Assembly: GCA_015486785.1 (NCBI GenBank)
Contig: WFQZ01000043.1
Location: forward strand, 1 to 5,023
Origin: Thermoflexales bacterium
GTDB taxonomy: Bacteria > Chloroflexota > Anaerolineae > B4-G1 > SLSP01
Reading direction: 5' to 3'
Length of the DNA: 5,023 nucleotides
This document shows, one piece after another, positions 1 to 5,023 of this stretch; position 1 is the stretch's first letter, and the number at the start of each line of letters is the position of its first letter. The notes under the pieces are model-generated. The model was given only the letters and a program-made list of their open reading frames with translations, was not told the DNA's origin and did no database searches. Position numbers and translations under genes: made by a program.

Positions 1-1078
1 CCTCCCGCCCGCACGGCTGATCCCCGATCTGCTGCGATGACTCCTCCGTCACCACAAAGAACACCGTGCGGCGGCGGGAAAGAGCCTCCCCATTGCGGAT
101 CGCCGGTTTGTAGTTGGTGATCGCGTCCTCGTAGTTGCGCTGCTGGAAGTAGAGCGTCGCCAAATGCCCATACGCCTTGCCGTAAGTGCCATCCACCTCC
201 AGCGCGTGCTTGAGGTTCTTTTCGGCCCTGGGATAATCCTCCAGCAAGAGCAACGTCCAGCCCAACGAGTCCCACGCCTCCACATTGCTGGGATCGGCCT
301 TGACGGCAGCCGCGTAAGCATCCCGTGCCCCGCGCAAGTTCTGCAAGGCGGTCTGATTGCGCCCAATGGCCAGATAGAGATGCGCCAGATTCGGATGCCG
401 CTCCAGGGCTTGCCGGTACGCCTTGATCGCGCCGTAGTAGTTGCCCTGATTTTCCAACACGTAGCCGTGATCGCGCAACACGTCCACGTTGGTATCGTCC
501 AACTCCATCGCCGTACCGATAGCATCGTTTGCATCGAACCAGTCACCAACGTCCATGTACGCCTCGGCCAGATAAGCATACCCTTCGGGCAACGTCGGCG
601 CCAACGCGATGGCCTTCTCGTCGGCGGAGATCGCCTCGTGCGGCACGCCGAGCCAGTCATACGCCATCCCCAGCAACGCCCAGGCCTTGGCGTTCTCCGG
701 CTGCCGCCGCAACACCTCCCGCGCCATCTCCAAACCCCGCTCCGGCTGCCCGTGGAACGTCAGCAGGCGCGATAACGCCAAATACAACTCCGGTTGATTT
801 GGCTCCATATCCAGCGCGTGCTGATAAGCGGAGATCGCCCGCCCGAAGTTCCCTTGCCAGTAAGCATCCTCCGCATCGGCGACGTAGAGCGCGGGGGAGT
901 AAGTGGGCGTAGGGGCAACGGTGGGCGTCACCATCGGCGTGGGCACGCCGGTAAATTGCGTGCGGTACGTGCGTACCTCGTAGATGATCGCCCCCACCAG
1001 CAACAAGAAGATCAACCAGCGTCCCCAGGGCAACTGACGGCGGCGGCGGTAAAGTTCTCGTTCCGGCTTGAGGTACAT
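1..1078 (-). CDS. Membrane-anchored TPR-repeat protein (partial, C-terminus beyond window)
   Basis: An open frame runs from the ATG at 1078 to the left edge with no stop, giving 359 visible residues. The N-terminus is a short basic segment (MYLKPERELYRRRR) followed by one hydrophobic stretch at about residues 20-33 (WLIFLLLVGAIIY), which looks like an uncleaved signal anchor with the N-terminus in the cytoplasm. A Pro/Thr linker (about 44-62, VPTPMVTPTVAPTPT) follows, then about eight tandem tetratricopeptide repeats covering roughly 66-332. Unit boundaries are visible in segments such as AYWQGNFGRAISAYQHALDM, WDSLGWTLLLLEDYPRAEKN and LYFQQRNYEDAITNY. TPRs are protein-binding scaffolds; the partner cannot be told from sequence. 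The repeats should lie outside the cytoplasmic membrane (inference from the positive-inside rule). The start is 1 bp after the epimerase stop (TGA-G-ATG) with only a weak Shine-Dalgarno, so translation is probably coupled. The TPR assignment is firm; the biological role is unknown. Confidence 0.9.
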   Translation of the reverse strand, partial: MYLKPERELYRRRRQLPWGRWLIFLLLVGAIIYEVRTYRTQFTGVPTPMVTPTVAPTPTYSPALYVADAEDAYWQGNFGRAISAYQHALDMEPNQPELYLALSRLLTFHGQPERGLEMAREVLRRQPENAKAWALLGMAYDWLGVPHEAISADEKAIALAPTLPEGYAYLAEAYMDVGDWFDANDAIGTAMELDDTNVDVLRDHGYVLENQGNYYGAIKAYRQALERHPNLAHLYLAIGRNQTALQNLRGARDAYAAAVKADPSNVEAWDSLGWTLLLLEDYPRAEKNLKHALEVDGTYGKAYGHLATLYFQQRNYEDAITNYKPAIRNGEALSRRRTVFFVVTEESSQQIGDQPCGRE

Positions 1079-1079
1079 C

Positions 1080-2066
1080 TCACAACAACCCGTGCTCGTG
1101 ATACCAGTCCCAAGCCTCGCGGAGAGCCTCGCGGGCCGAGCGCGGCGCAAATCCCAACGTCTGCCGCGCCTTGCGCCCGTCAAAGTACATCTCGTAACGG
1201 CTCAGCGTGACCTGGCTGCTATCCACCAACGGCGTCCCCCGCCGCAGCCGATTCCACACCCGCACCAGCATCCCCAGCACAGGCATGATCGCACGCGGCA
1301 AAGTGAGGTACGGCGGATGCACACCCGCCAACTCCGCCGCCCAGCCCATCAAGTCCCGATGGCGCACATTCTCCCCGTTGAGGATGTACCGTTCGCCGGT
1401 ACGCCCGCGCTCGGCGGCCAGCACGTGCCCTAACCCGGCATCCCGCGCCGCCACCACGCCCATCCCGCCGGGCGGCGCCAGCAGCTCCATCCCTTGCGCC
1501 GCCGCGCGGAGGATCTCGCCGCCCACGAAGTGAATGTCCCGCTGCCCGATCACCGCCACCGGATTCACGATCACCACATCCAGCCCCTGCGCGATGAACC
1601 GCTGCACCTCCGCCTCGGCCAGCAGCTTGCTATGGCCGTAGTGGAACTGCTCCGGCAGCAAGTTGAACGGCGAGCGTTCATCCAAAAGCTGCCCCCGGCG
1701 GGTAGGAATCCCCAGCACGGCGACGGAGCTGGTGTACACCACCCGCCGCACGCCGCTATCCAGCGCGGCCTGCAACACCTGGCGCGTCCCATTGACGTTG
1801 ACGTGGTAGATGAGATCGGGCCGATTGCGCCAATACTGCGAGATCGCAGCCGCGTGAAACACCACCTCGCAGCCGCGCATCGCCCGGCGCAGCGAGTCCC
1901 CATCCGTCACATCGCCCGTCACCAGCGCGGGCGACAATCCCGCCAGCGCGTCCAGCCGCGAAGTGCGGCGGCGCAGCGCACGCACCTCATACCCTCGCGC
2001 CAGCAGAGCTTCCACAATGTTAGCCCCCACACAGCCGGTTGCTCCCGTAACCAATACCTCAACCAT
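1080..2066 (-). CDS. Extended SDR, NAD(P)-dependent epimerase/dehydratase or dihydroflavonol-reductase-like protein
   Basis: This is a complete 328-residue extended short-chain dehydrogenase/reductase, a usual length for the family. The Rossmann motif GATGCVG is at residues 8-14 right after the first beta strand. GDVTD at 51-55 carries the Asp expected near the adenine, and HAAA is at 71-74. The catalytic residues are visible: Ser in YTSS (111-114), and Tyr143 and Lys147 in YGHSK (YxxxK). NPVAVIG (168-174) and GERYILNGEN (224-233) belong to the substrate-binding half and resemble the group containing HpnA-type hopanoid-associated epimerases and dihydroflavonol 4-reductases. Enzymes of this group oxidise or reduce a hydroxyl or keto carbon of a nucleotide sugar or other small substrate with NAD(P); the substrate here cannot be deduced. 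It is predicted cytoplasmic. The ATG at 2066 has a good Shine-Dalgarno overlapping the hutH stop, and only 3 bp separate the two genes. Confidence 0.92.
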   Translation of the reverse strand: MVEVLVTGATGCVGANIVEALLARGYEVRALRRRTSRLDALAGLSPALVTGDVTDGDSLRRAMRGCEVVFHAAAISQYWRNRPDLIYHVNVNGTRQVLQAALDSGVRRVVYTSSVAVLGIPTRRGQLLDERSPFNLLPEQFHYGHSKLLAEAEVQRFIAQGLDVVIVNPVAVIGQRDIHFVGGEILRAAAQGMELLAPPGGMGVVAARDAGLGHVLAAERGRTGERYILNGENVRHRDLMGWAAELAGVHPPYLTLPRAIMPVLGMLVRVWNRLRRGTPLVDSSQVTLSRYEMYFDGRKARQTLGFAPRSAREALREAWDWYHEHGLL

Positions 2067-2069
2067 CGC

Positions 2070-2077
2070 TCACCCCT
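2070..2077 (-). promoter_or_regulatory. Ribosome binding site of the epimerase gene, overlapping the hutH stop
   Basis: The minus strand reads AGGGGTGA, close to the consensus AGGAGGTGA; its TGA is the hutH stop codon. The GGGG core ends 6 nt before the epimerase ATG at 2066. The overlap suggests that ribosomes finishing hutH can reinitiate on the epimerase gene. Confidence 0.65.
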
Positions 2078-3605
2078 GGATCGCCGCCTCAACCGCCGTC
2101 ACCAAAGCCTGCTCCCGAATCAACGCCCGCACCGCCGCGATGTGCGGGGACAACGGCTCATCGTGGGCCAAGAAAGGCACAGTTTGGCGCACGATCTCAT
2201 AAGCGACGGCAGTCCCCTTCCCCAAACGCGCCGTCGGCCCCAAAAGCTCACGGCGGAAGTCAATCCCCTGCGCCGCCGCCAGCAGCTCAATCGCCACAAT
2301 GTGCTCCACATTCTCCAGCACCTGGCGCGTGTGGTGCGCCGCATTCGTCGCCATGCTCACGTGATCCTCGGTGTTGGCCGAGGTGGGAATCGAATCGGCA
2401 GTGGCCGGATGAGCCAACACCTTGTTCTGAGAAGCCAGCGAGGCCGCCGTGTACTGCGCCAGCATAAACCCGCTTTCCAAGCCCCCGTGCCGGGTGAGGA
2501 AAGGCGGCAGCCCGTTGCTCAACGACCGATCCACCATCCGCGCGATGCGCCGCTCGCTGATGTTGCCCAACTCGGTCAGCCCCAGCTTGAGATAATCCAG
2601 TGCCAGCCCCACCGGCTCGGCGTGGAAGTTGCCCCCGGAAAGCACCACCGGACGCTCCCCCTCAAAGAAGATCAACGGGTTATCGGTCACGGCATTCAAC
2701 TCAATCTCCAAGGCCCAGCGGGCGTAAGCCGCCGTATCGCGGATCGCCCCGTGAACCTGCGGGATGCAGCGCAGACTGTAAGCATCCTGGATGTCTCGCG
2801 GATCGTGCGGGCGGGTGAAGGTGCTGCCGTGCAACAACCGCCGCATATAAGCCGCCGCGTCCACCTGCCGAGGGTGCGGGCGCAAGTTGTGGATGCGGGC
2901 GTCAAACGCCTCCGGCGTGCCGCGCAACGCCTCCACCGCCAGCGCGCCGGCGATATCCGCCGTGCGGATGAGCGTCTCGGCCTGCTTGGTGACCAGCGTC
3001 CCCAAAGTCGTCGTCACCGCCGTGCCGTTGATCAACGCCAACCCCTCCTTCGCGCCCAACACCACTGGCTGGATACCGGCGCGGCGGAGTGCCTCGCCGC
3101 CCGGCAACCGCTCGCCCTCGTAGAACGCCTCACCTTCGCCGATGAGCACGCACGCGGCATGCGCCAACGGCGCGAGATCGCCGCTGGCGCCGACCGAGCC
3201 ATAAGCCGGAATCAGCGGCACCACCCCGCGATTGAGCATCGCCAAAAGCGTCTGCACCGTCTGCGGGCGGATGCCGGAATGCCCCATCGCCAGCGTATTC
3301 GCCCGCACCGCCAAGATCGCCCGCACCGTAGGCTCGTCCAGCAGCGGGCCGACCCCGGCAGCGTGGCTGAGGACGAGATTCCGTTGCAGCGCGGCCACCT
3401 CGTGCCGGGGAATGATCCGCCCCTTAAACGCCCCGAACCCGGTCGTAATCCCGTAAGCGATCTCGCCCTTCGCCAGCAACGTCTGAATCCCCTGCCAAGC
3501 TCGCTCCATCGCCGCCATAGCTTGCGGAGCCAGGCTCGCAGGTTCCCCGTTGGCCACCGCCACCACATCCTCCAAAGTCAAATGCTCGCCGGTAATCTCA
3601 ATCAT
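2070..3605 (-). CDS. hutH: Histidine ammonia-lyase (histidase)
   Basis: HutH deaminates L-histidine to trans-urocanate and ammonia, the first step of histidine catabolism, as a cytoplasmic homotetramer. From the ATG at 3605 the protein has 511 residues, normal for bacterial HutH. The Ala-Ser-Gly triad that cyclises to the MIO electrophile is at 140-142, inside GSVGASGDLAPLAH. Other active-site elements are visible: Tyr51 in YGITTGFG, Asn193 in LINGT, Tyr276 and Arg279 in DAYSLRC, Phe327 in GGNFH, and Glu413 in NTEDHVSM. Ser80-His81 (NLVLSHAAG) is the pair expected for histidine specificity; tyrosine and phenylalanine lyases carry His-Leu or Phe-Leu there (family knowledge). A GTG at 3611 would add two residues, but it lies inside the Shine-Dalgarno GAGGTGG that fits the ATG at 3605, so I chose the ATG. 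One oddity is Thr instead of the usual Gln before the Glu of the ANxED motif. No other hut gene is nearby; the gene heads a tight run with an SDR and a TPR protein. Confidence 0.96.
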   Translation of the reverse strand: MIEITGEHLTLEDVVAVANGEPASLAPQAMAAMERAWQGIQTLLAKGEIAYGITTGFGAFKGRIIPRHEVAALQRNLVLSHAAGVGPLLDEPTVRAILAVRANTLAMGHSGIRPQTVQTLLAMLNRGVVPLIPAYGSVGASGDLAPLAHAACVLIGEGEAFYEGERLPGGEALRRAGIQPVVLGAKEGLALINGTAVTTTLGTLVTKQAETLIRTADIAGALAVEALRGTPEAFDARIHNLRPHPRQVDAAAYMRRLLHGSTFTRPHDPRDIQDAYSLRCIPQVHGAIRDTAAYARWALEIELNAVTDNPLIFFEGERPVVLSGGNFHAEPVGLALDYLKLGLTELGNISERRIARMVDRSLSNGLPPFLTRHGGLESGFMLAQYTAASLASQNKVLAHPATADSIPTSANTEDHVSMATNAAHHTRQVLENVEHIVAIELLAAAQGIDFRRELLGPTARLGKGTAVAYEIVRQTVPFLAHDEPLSPHIAAVRALIREQALVTAVEAAIQG

Positions 3606-3607
3606 AG

Positions 3608-3614
3608 CCACCTC
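3608..3614 (-). promoter_or_regulatory. hutH: Ribosome binding site that sets the hutH start
   Basis: The minus strand reads GAGGTGG, then CT, then ATG at 3605. The GAGG core ends 5 nt before the ATG, a workable spacing. The alternative in-frame GTG at 3611-3609 lies within this motif and has no Shine-Dalgarno of its own at a useful distance, so the ATG is preferred. Confidence 0.7.
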
Positions 3615-3641
3615 ACATAGATTAATGGGTCATGCGGAAAA

Positions 3642-3656
3642 ACAGTATACACCTGT
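3642..3656. promoter_or_regulatory. Possible operator dyad overlapping the -10 element
   Basis: On the minus strand the 15-mer ACAGGTGTATACTGT has matching outer arms, ACAG and CTGT, separated by 7 nt, and contains the small palindrome GTATAC. It covers the proposed -10 element, where a repressor would block RNA polymerase. Four-base arms can arise by chance and no regulator gene is in the window, so this is only a candidate. Confidence 0.2.
3644..3649 (-). promoter_or_regulatory. Probable -10 element of the hutH operon promoter
   Basis: On the minus strand this reads TATACT, a 5/6 match to the sigma-70-type TATAAT consensus. It sits in an AT-richer pocket of a GC-rich spacer and is followed by GTTTTT. 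Transcription would start near 3637, giving a leader of about 30 nt before the hutH ATG. No good -35 hexamer is visible at 16-18 bp spacing, so an activator or an alternative sigma factor may be needed. The call rests on one hexamer and its position. Confidence 0.45.
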
Positions 3657-3700
3657 AGGGCAAGACGGCATCCCGCCGGTTAGAATGCGAGGCAGTAAGT

Positions 3701-3727
3701 TGCGCCGCACCTGTGAGGTGCGGCGCA
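3701..3727. repeat. Perfect inverted repeat 1 (12-bp stem, 3-nt loop), REP-like
   Basis: The arms TGCGCCGCACCT (3701-3712) and AGGTGCGGCGCA (3716-3727) are exact reverse complements around the loop GTG. Beyond one T/C mismatch (3700/3728), AAG (3697-3699) and CTT (3729-3731) add three more pairs. It lies 35 bp from a near-identical second hairpin. It is upstream of the hutH promoter rather than in the hutH leader. No run of T follows on either strand, so a standard intrinsic terminator is not supported. A REP/BIME-like repeat is the simplest reading. Confidence 0.9.
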
Positions 3728-3761
3728 CCTTGAAGAGGCTATCTTTTGTCGGGAGAGCGGC

Positions 3762-3788
3762 TGCGACGCACCTGGGAGGTGCGTCGCA
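3762..3788. repeat. Perfect inverted repeat 2 (12-bp stem, 3-nt loop), paralogue of repeat 1
   Basis: The arms TGCGACGCACCT (3762-3773) and AGGTGCGTCGCA (3777-3788) are exact reverse complements around the loop GGG. Compared with repeat 1, stem pair 5 is A:T instead of C:G, and the loop is GGG instead of GTG. A lower stem is also possible: GGAGAG (3752-3757) pairs with CTCTCC (3790-3795) across a small asymmetric internal loop (4 nt against 1 nt). The structure begins directly at the ATPase stop codon, so it would form the 3' end of the ATPase mRNA. It could protect or attenuate that transcript, but the minus strand after it has no T-tract. Confidence 0.9.
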
Positions 3789-3795
3789 ACTCTCC

Positions 3796-5023
3796 TCAAA
3801 CCGCCTTGGCGGCGGCAGCCTGGATGAAGGTCGTCACCCCCTCGCGAAGGAGTGGCTTAGCGGCACGAAAGGCCTTCTTCAGGCTCTCTTTCTCCCCCTG
3901 TTTGAGAATGCCCTCCCACTGCTGCTCGCGCAGCCAGGCCGCAATATCGGGCCGCCTGGGGCGCAAGAGCGCGGTGAGTTCCTCGGCCAGGAACCAGAAC
4001 ATAATCTCCGCCTGAGGGGCGTAGCCGCCGGGGAGATCCGCCGCGCGGCGCAGAAAGCCGCGCCGCTTCAATCCGACTTGTTCTGGAGTCAAGTCGGGTA
4101 AATCGTTAAGCAAATGCCGCACGTCAAATTCCCGCCCCGGCACCAGCGTTGGCAGAGAATCTAACGCCGCCAGGGTGAAGGCCATTTGCTGCCGGGGTGT
4201 CCAAACGCGCCAGGTATCTTGGAGCACAGATTTCGCCTGCCGGAAGCATTCTTGCCCGGCCCGGATACGTGCTTCGGAGCCGGTTACCCTTTCTTGCCGC
4301 GCAGCCCAAAGATAGTAGGCCGCCGCTTGCAAAAAGTAGGGCAACCGCCCGCTGACGCGCTCCAGAAACCGGCGGTCGGCAGCATCGAAAACTTGCCCCG
4401 CTTGCCGGAGCAACGCGGCGGTATCTTTCAACGGCAGCGGGCCGAGAGGGATTTCTTCCACGAAGTTAAAATAGGGGGAACCAAAGCGGCTAAATGACCG
4501 TGTCTTGTTATTGAGTGTGCTCACCGGCTGACGCGAGGCGATGACCAGCGAGAGCGAGCGATAGCGCGAGGCCAGCGAGCGCAGCCCGCCGTAAAATTCA
4601 ACCGTGTGCAGGCCGGGGATATCCAACACGGCATCGAACTCGTCCAAGAGGAGCACCAGCCGCTCACCGGCTTCCTCCAACCGTGCCAGCACTCGCTCCA
4701 GGACAAAGGTTCCGAACTGCTCCTTCTGCGCGGCCCGGTATGCCTCTTGGAGCGGCGCAAGGGAGCGAAGTGGCTGCAAGGCCCGTTCCCAAAAGCTGGG
4801 GACGTCCCAATTGCCCATCATCTGCATATCCAGGAAACAGAAGTGCAGCCGTGCGGCGGCCTCGCCGTACAGATCGGGTTGTTGCAAGCGCAGGAGTAGC
4901 GAGGTTTTGCCGAGGCGCGGCTCCGCCGTGATCAGCGATGAATTTCCCTTGCGAATGCGGCTCACCAGGCTGAACAGCTCAAGCTTCCGATCCCAAAAGT
5001 CTTCCCCACGCACGGGGCTGCCA
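3796..5023 (-). CDS. STAND/archaeal-type P-loop ATPase (partial, N-terminus beyond window)
   Basis: The frame is open at the right edge and ends at a TGA (3798-3796), giving about 408 visible residues. A GTG at 5013 could be read as a start, but the codons before it encode G-S-P, making GSPVRGEDFWDR. This matches the conserved 'PF..G.PV.GEDFFDRE.EL' lead-in of this ATPase class, so the true start lies outside the window. Numbered from that GTG: Walker A is AEPRLGKT (30-37), with Ala instead of the first Gly, which the general [AG]x4GK[ST] pattern allows. Walker B is LVLLLDEFD (119-127). A sensor-like LVIASRQP is at 156-163 and a GRLPYFLQ motif at 222-229, typical of STAND/ATPase_2-like NTPases. 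Residues about 270-350 resemble a winged-helix region, and the last 45 residues form a charged helical tail ending in Ala-rich helix. The protein probably works as a nucleotide-dependent switch or in DNA- or stress-related signalling; the specific role is unknown. It is separated from hutH by 190 bp. Confidence 0.88.
   Translation of the reverse strand, partial: GSPVRGEDFWDRKLELFSLVSRIRKGNSSLITAEPRLGKTSLLLRLQQPDLYGEAAARLHFCFLDMQMMGNWDVPSFWERALQPLRSLAPLQEAYRAAQKEQFGTFVLERVLARLEEAGERLVLLLDEFDAVLDIPGLHTVEFYGGLRSLASRYRSLSLVIASRQPVSTLNNKTRSFSRFGSPYFNFVEEIPLGPLPLKDTAALLRQAGQVFDAADRRFLERVSGRLPYFLQAAAYYLWAARQERVTGSEARIRAGQECFRQAKSVLQDTWRVWTPRQQMAFTLAALDSLPTLVPGREFDVRHLLNDLPDLTPEQVGLKRRGFLRRAADLPGGYAPQAEIMFWFLAEELTALLRPRRPDIAAWLREQQWEGILKQGEKESLKKAFRAAKPLLREGVTTFIQAAAAKAV

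Larger units (their letters stand above)
3606..3795. other. Intergenic spacer between the ATPase gene and hutH
   Basis: This 190-bp spacer is the only sizeable non-coding stretch in the window. From the ATPase side it holds hairpin 2, a 34-bp link, hairpin 1, a stretch of about 45 bp with a weak 4-bp dyad (CGGC/GCCG at 3666-3678), the proposed promoter and operator-like dyad, and the hutH ribosome binding site. I see no riboswitch-like architecture and no credible small ORF in it. Confidence 0.8.

Noticed and set aside
49..660. A 203-codon minus-strand frame within the TPR gene
   Set aside because: It is out of frame with the TPR protein, whose repeats continue unbroken through this stretch. 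The translation is Trp/Arg/Thr-rich noise.
164..775. A 203-codon plus-strand frame opposite the TPR gene
   Set aside because: It is antisense to a well-supported TPR coding region and shows no family motif.
1494..3620. A 708-codon open frame on the plus strand, antisense to hutH and part of the epimerase gene
   Set aside because: hutH and the epimerase are in the same phase, and this frame is exactly codon-on-codon with both. It stays open because their codons almost never are TTA, CTA or TCA, which are rare in GC-rich genes. The translation is rich in Arg, His and Gln, has no recognisable domain, and the sense-strand proteins are clear.
3690..3795. The two hairpins as a CRISPR array or as intrinsic terminators
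   Set aside because: There are only two imperfectly identical palindromic units and no further repeat-spacer units or cas genes, so it is not CRISPR. Neither hairpin is followed by a proper T-tract on either strand, so standard intrinsic termination is not supported.
3550..4101. A 183-codon plus-strand frame crossing the spacer and the 3' end of the ATPase gene
   Set aside because: It runs through both hairpins and antisense to ATPase and hutH codons, with low-complexity composition and no recognisable domain.
4546..4582. Local GCGAG-rich repetition inside the ATPase gene
   Set aside because: It encodes Ser/Arg/Leu/Ala-rich sequence (RSLASRYRSLSLVIASR) in frame next to the sensor-like strand, so coding constraint explains it.

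Overview
The window is a GC-rich stretch of bacterial chromosome with four protein genes, all on the minus strand. Read in the direction of transcription (right to left) they are: the 3' part of a STAND/archaeal-type P-loop ATPase gene (5' end outside the window); a 190-bp intergenic spacer with two perfect hairpins and a likely promoter; hutH (histidine ammonia-lyase); an extended short-chain dehydrogenase/NAD-dependent epimerase; and the 5' part of a gene for a membrane-anchored TPR protein that runs off the left edge. There are no tRNA, rRNA, CRISPR, transposase or phage genes, and no gene-free stretch longer than 300 bases.

The organism is probably a member of the Chloroflexota (Anaerolineae-like). 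This is inference from three things: the Pro/Thr-rich 'TPTVAPTPT' linker after a signal anchor in the TPR protein, the 'G-x-PVRGEDFxDR' lead-in of the ATPase, and the short GC-rich palindromic repeats between genes. No phylogenetic marker is present, so the assignment is tentative.

hutH, the epimerase and the TPR gene look like one transcript. hutH and the epimerase are separated by 3 bp, with the epimerase Shine-Dalgarno lying across the hutH stop. The epimerase and the TPR gene are separated by 1 bp (TGA-G-ATG). A TATACT -10 element lies about 40 bp upstream of the hutH start. The first step of histidine degradation is therefore co-transcribed with two genes that are not part of the classical hut pathway; hutU, hutI, hutG/F and hutC are not in the window. 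I see no pathway that obviously joins the three products, and co-expression does not prove a shared function.

The least ordinary feature is the spacer between the ATPase and hutH. It holds two 27-nt inverted repeats, each a perfect 12-bp stem with a 3-nt loop. They differ in one stem pair, C:G in one copy and A:T in the other (a compensatory change), and in the loop. They look like a REP/BIME-type repeat pair and may belong to a dispersed family in this genome. I see no convincing evidence of a new defence or catalytic system in this window.
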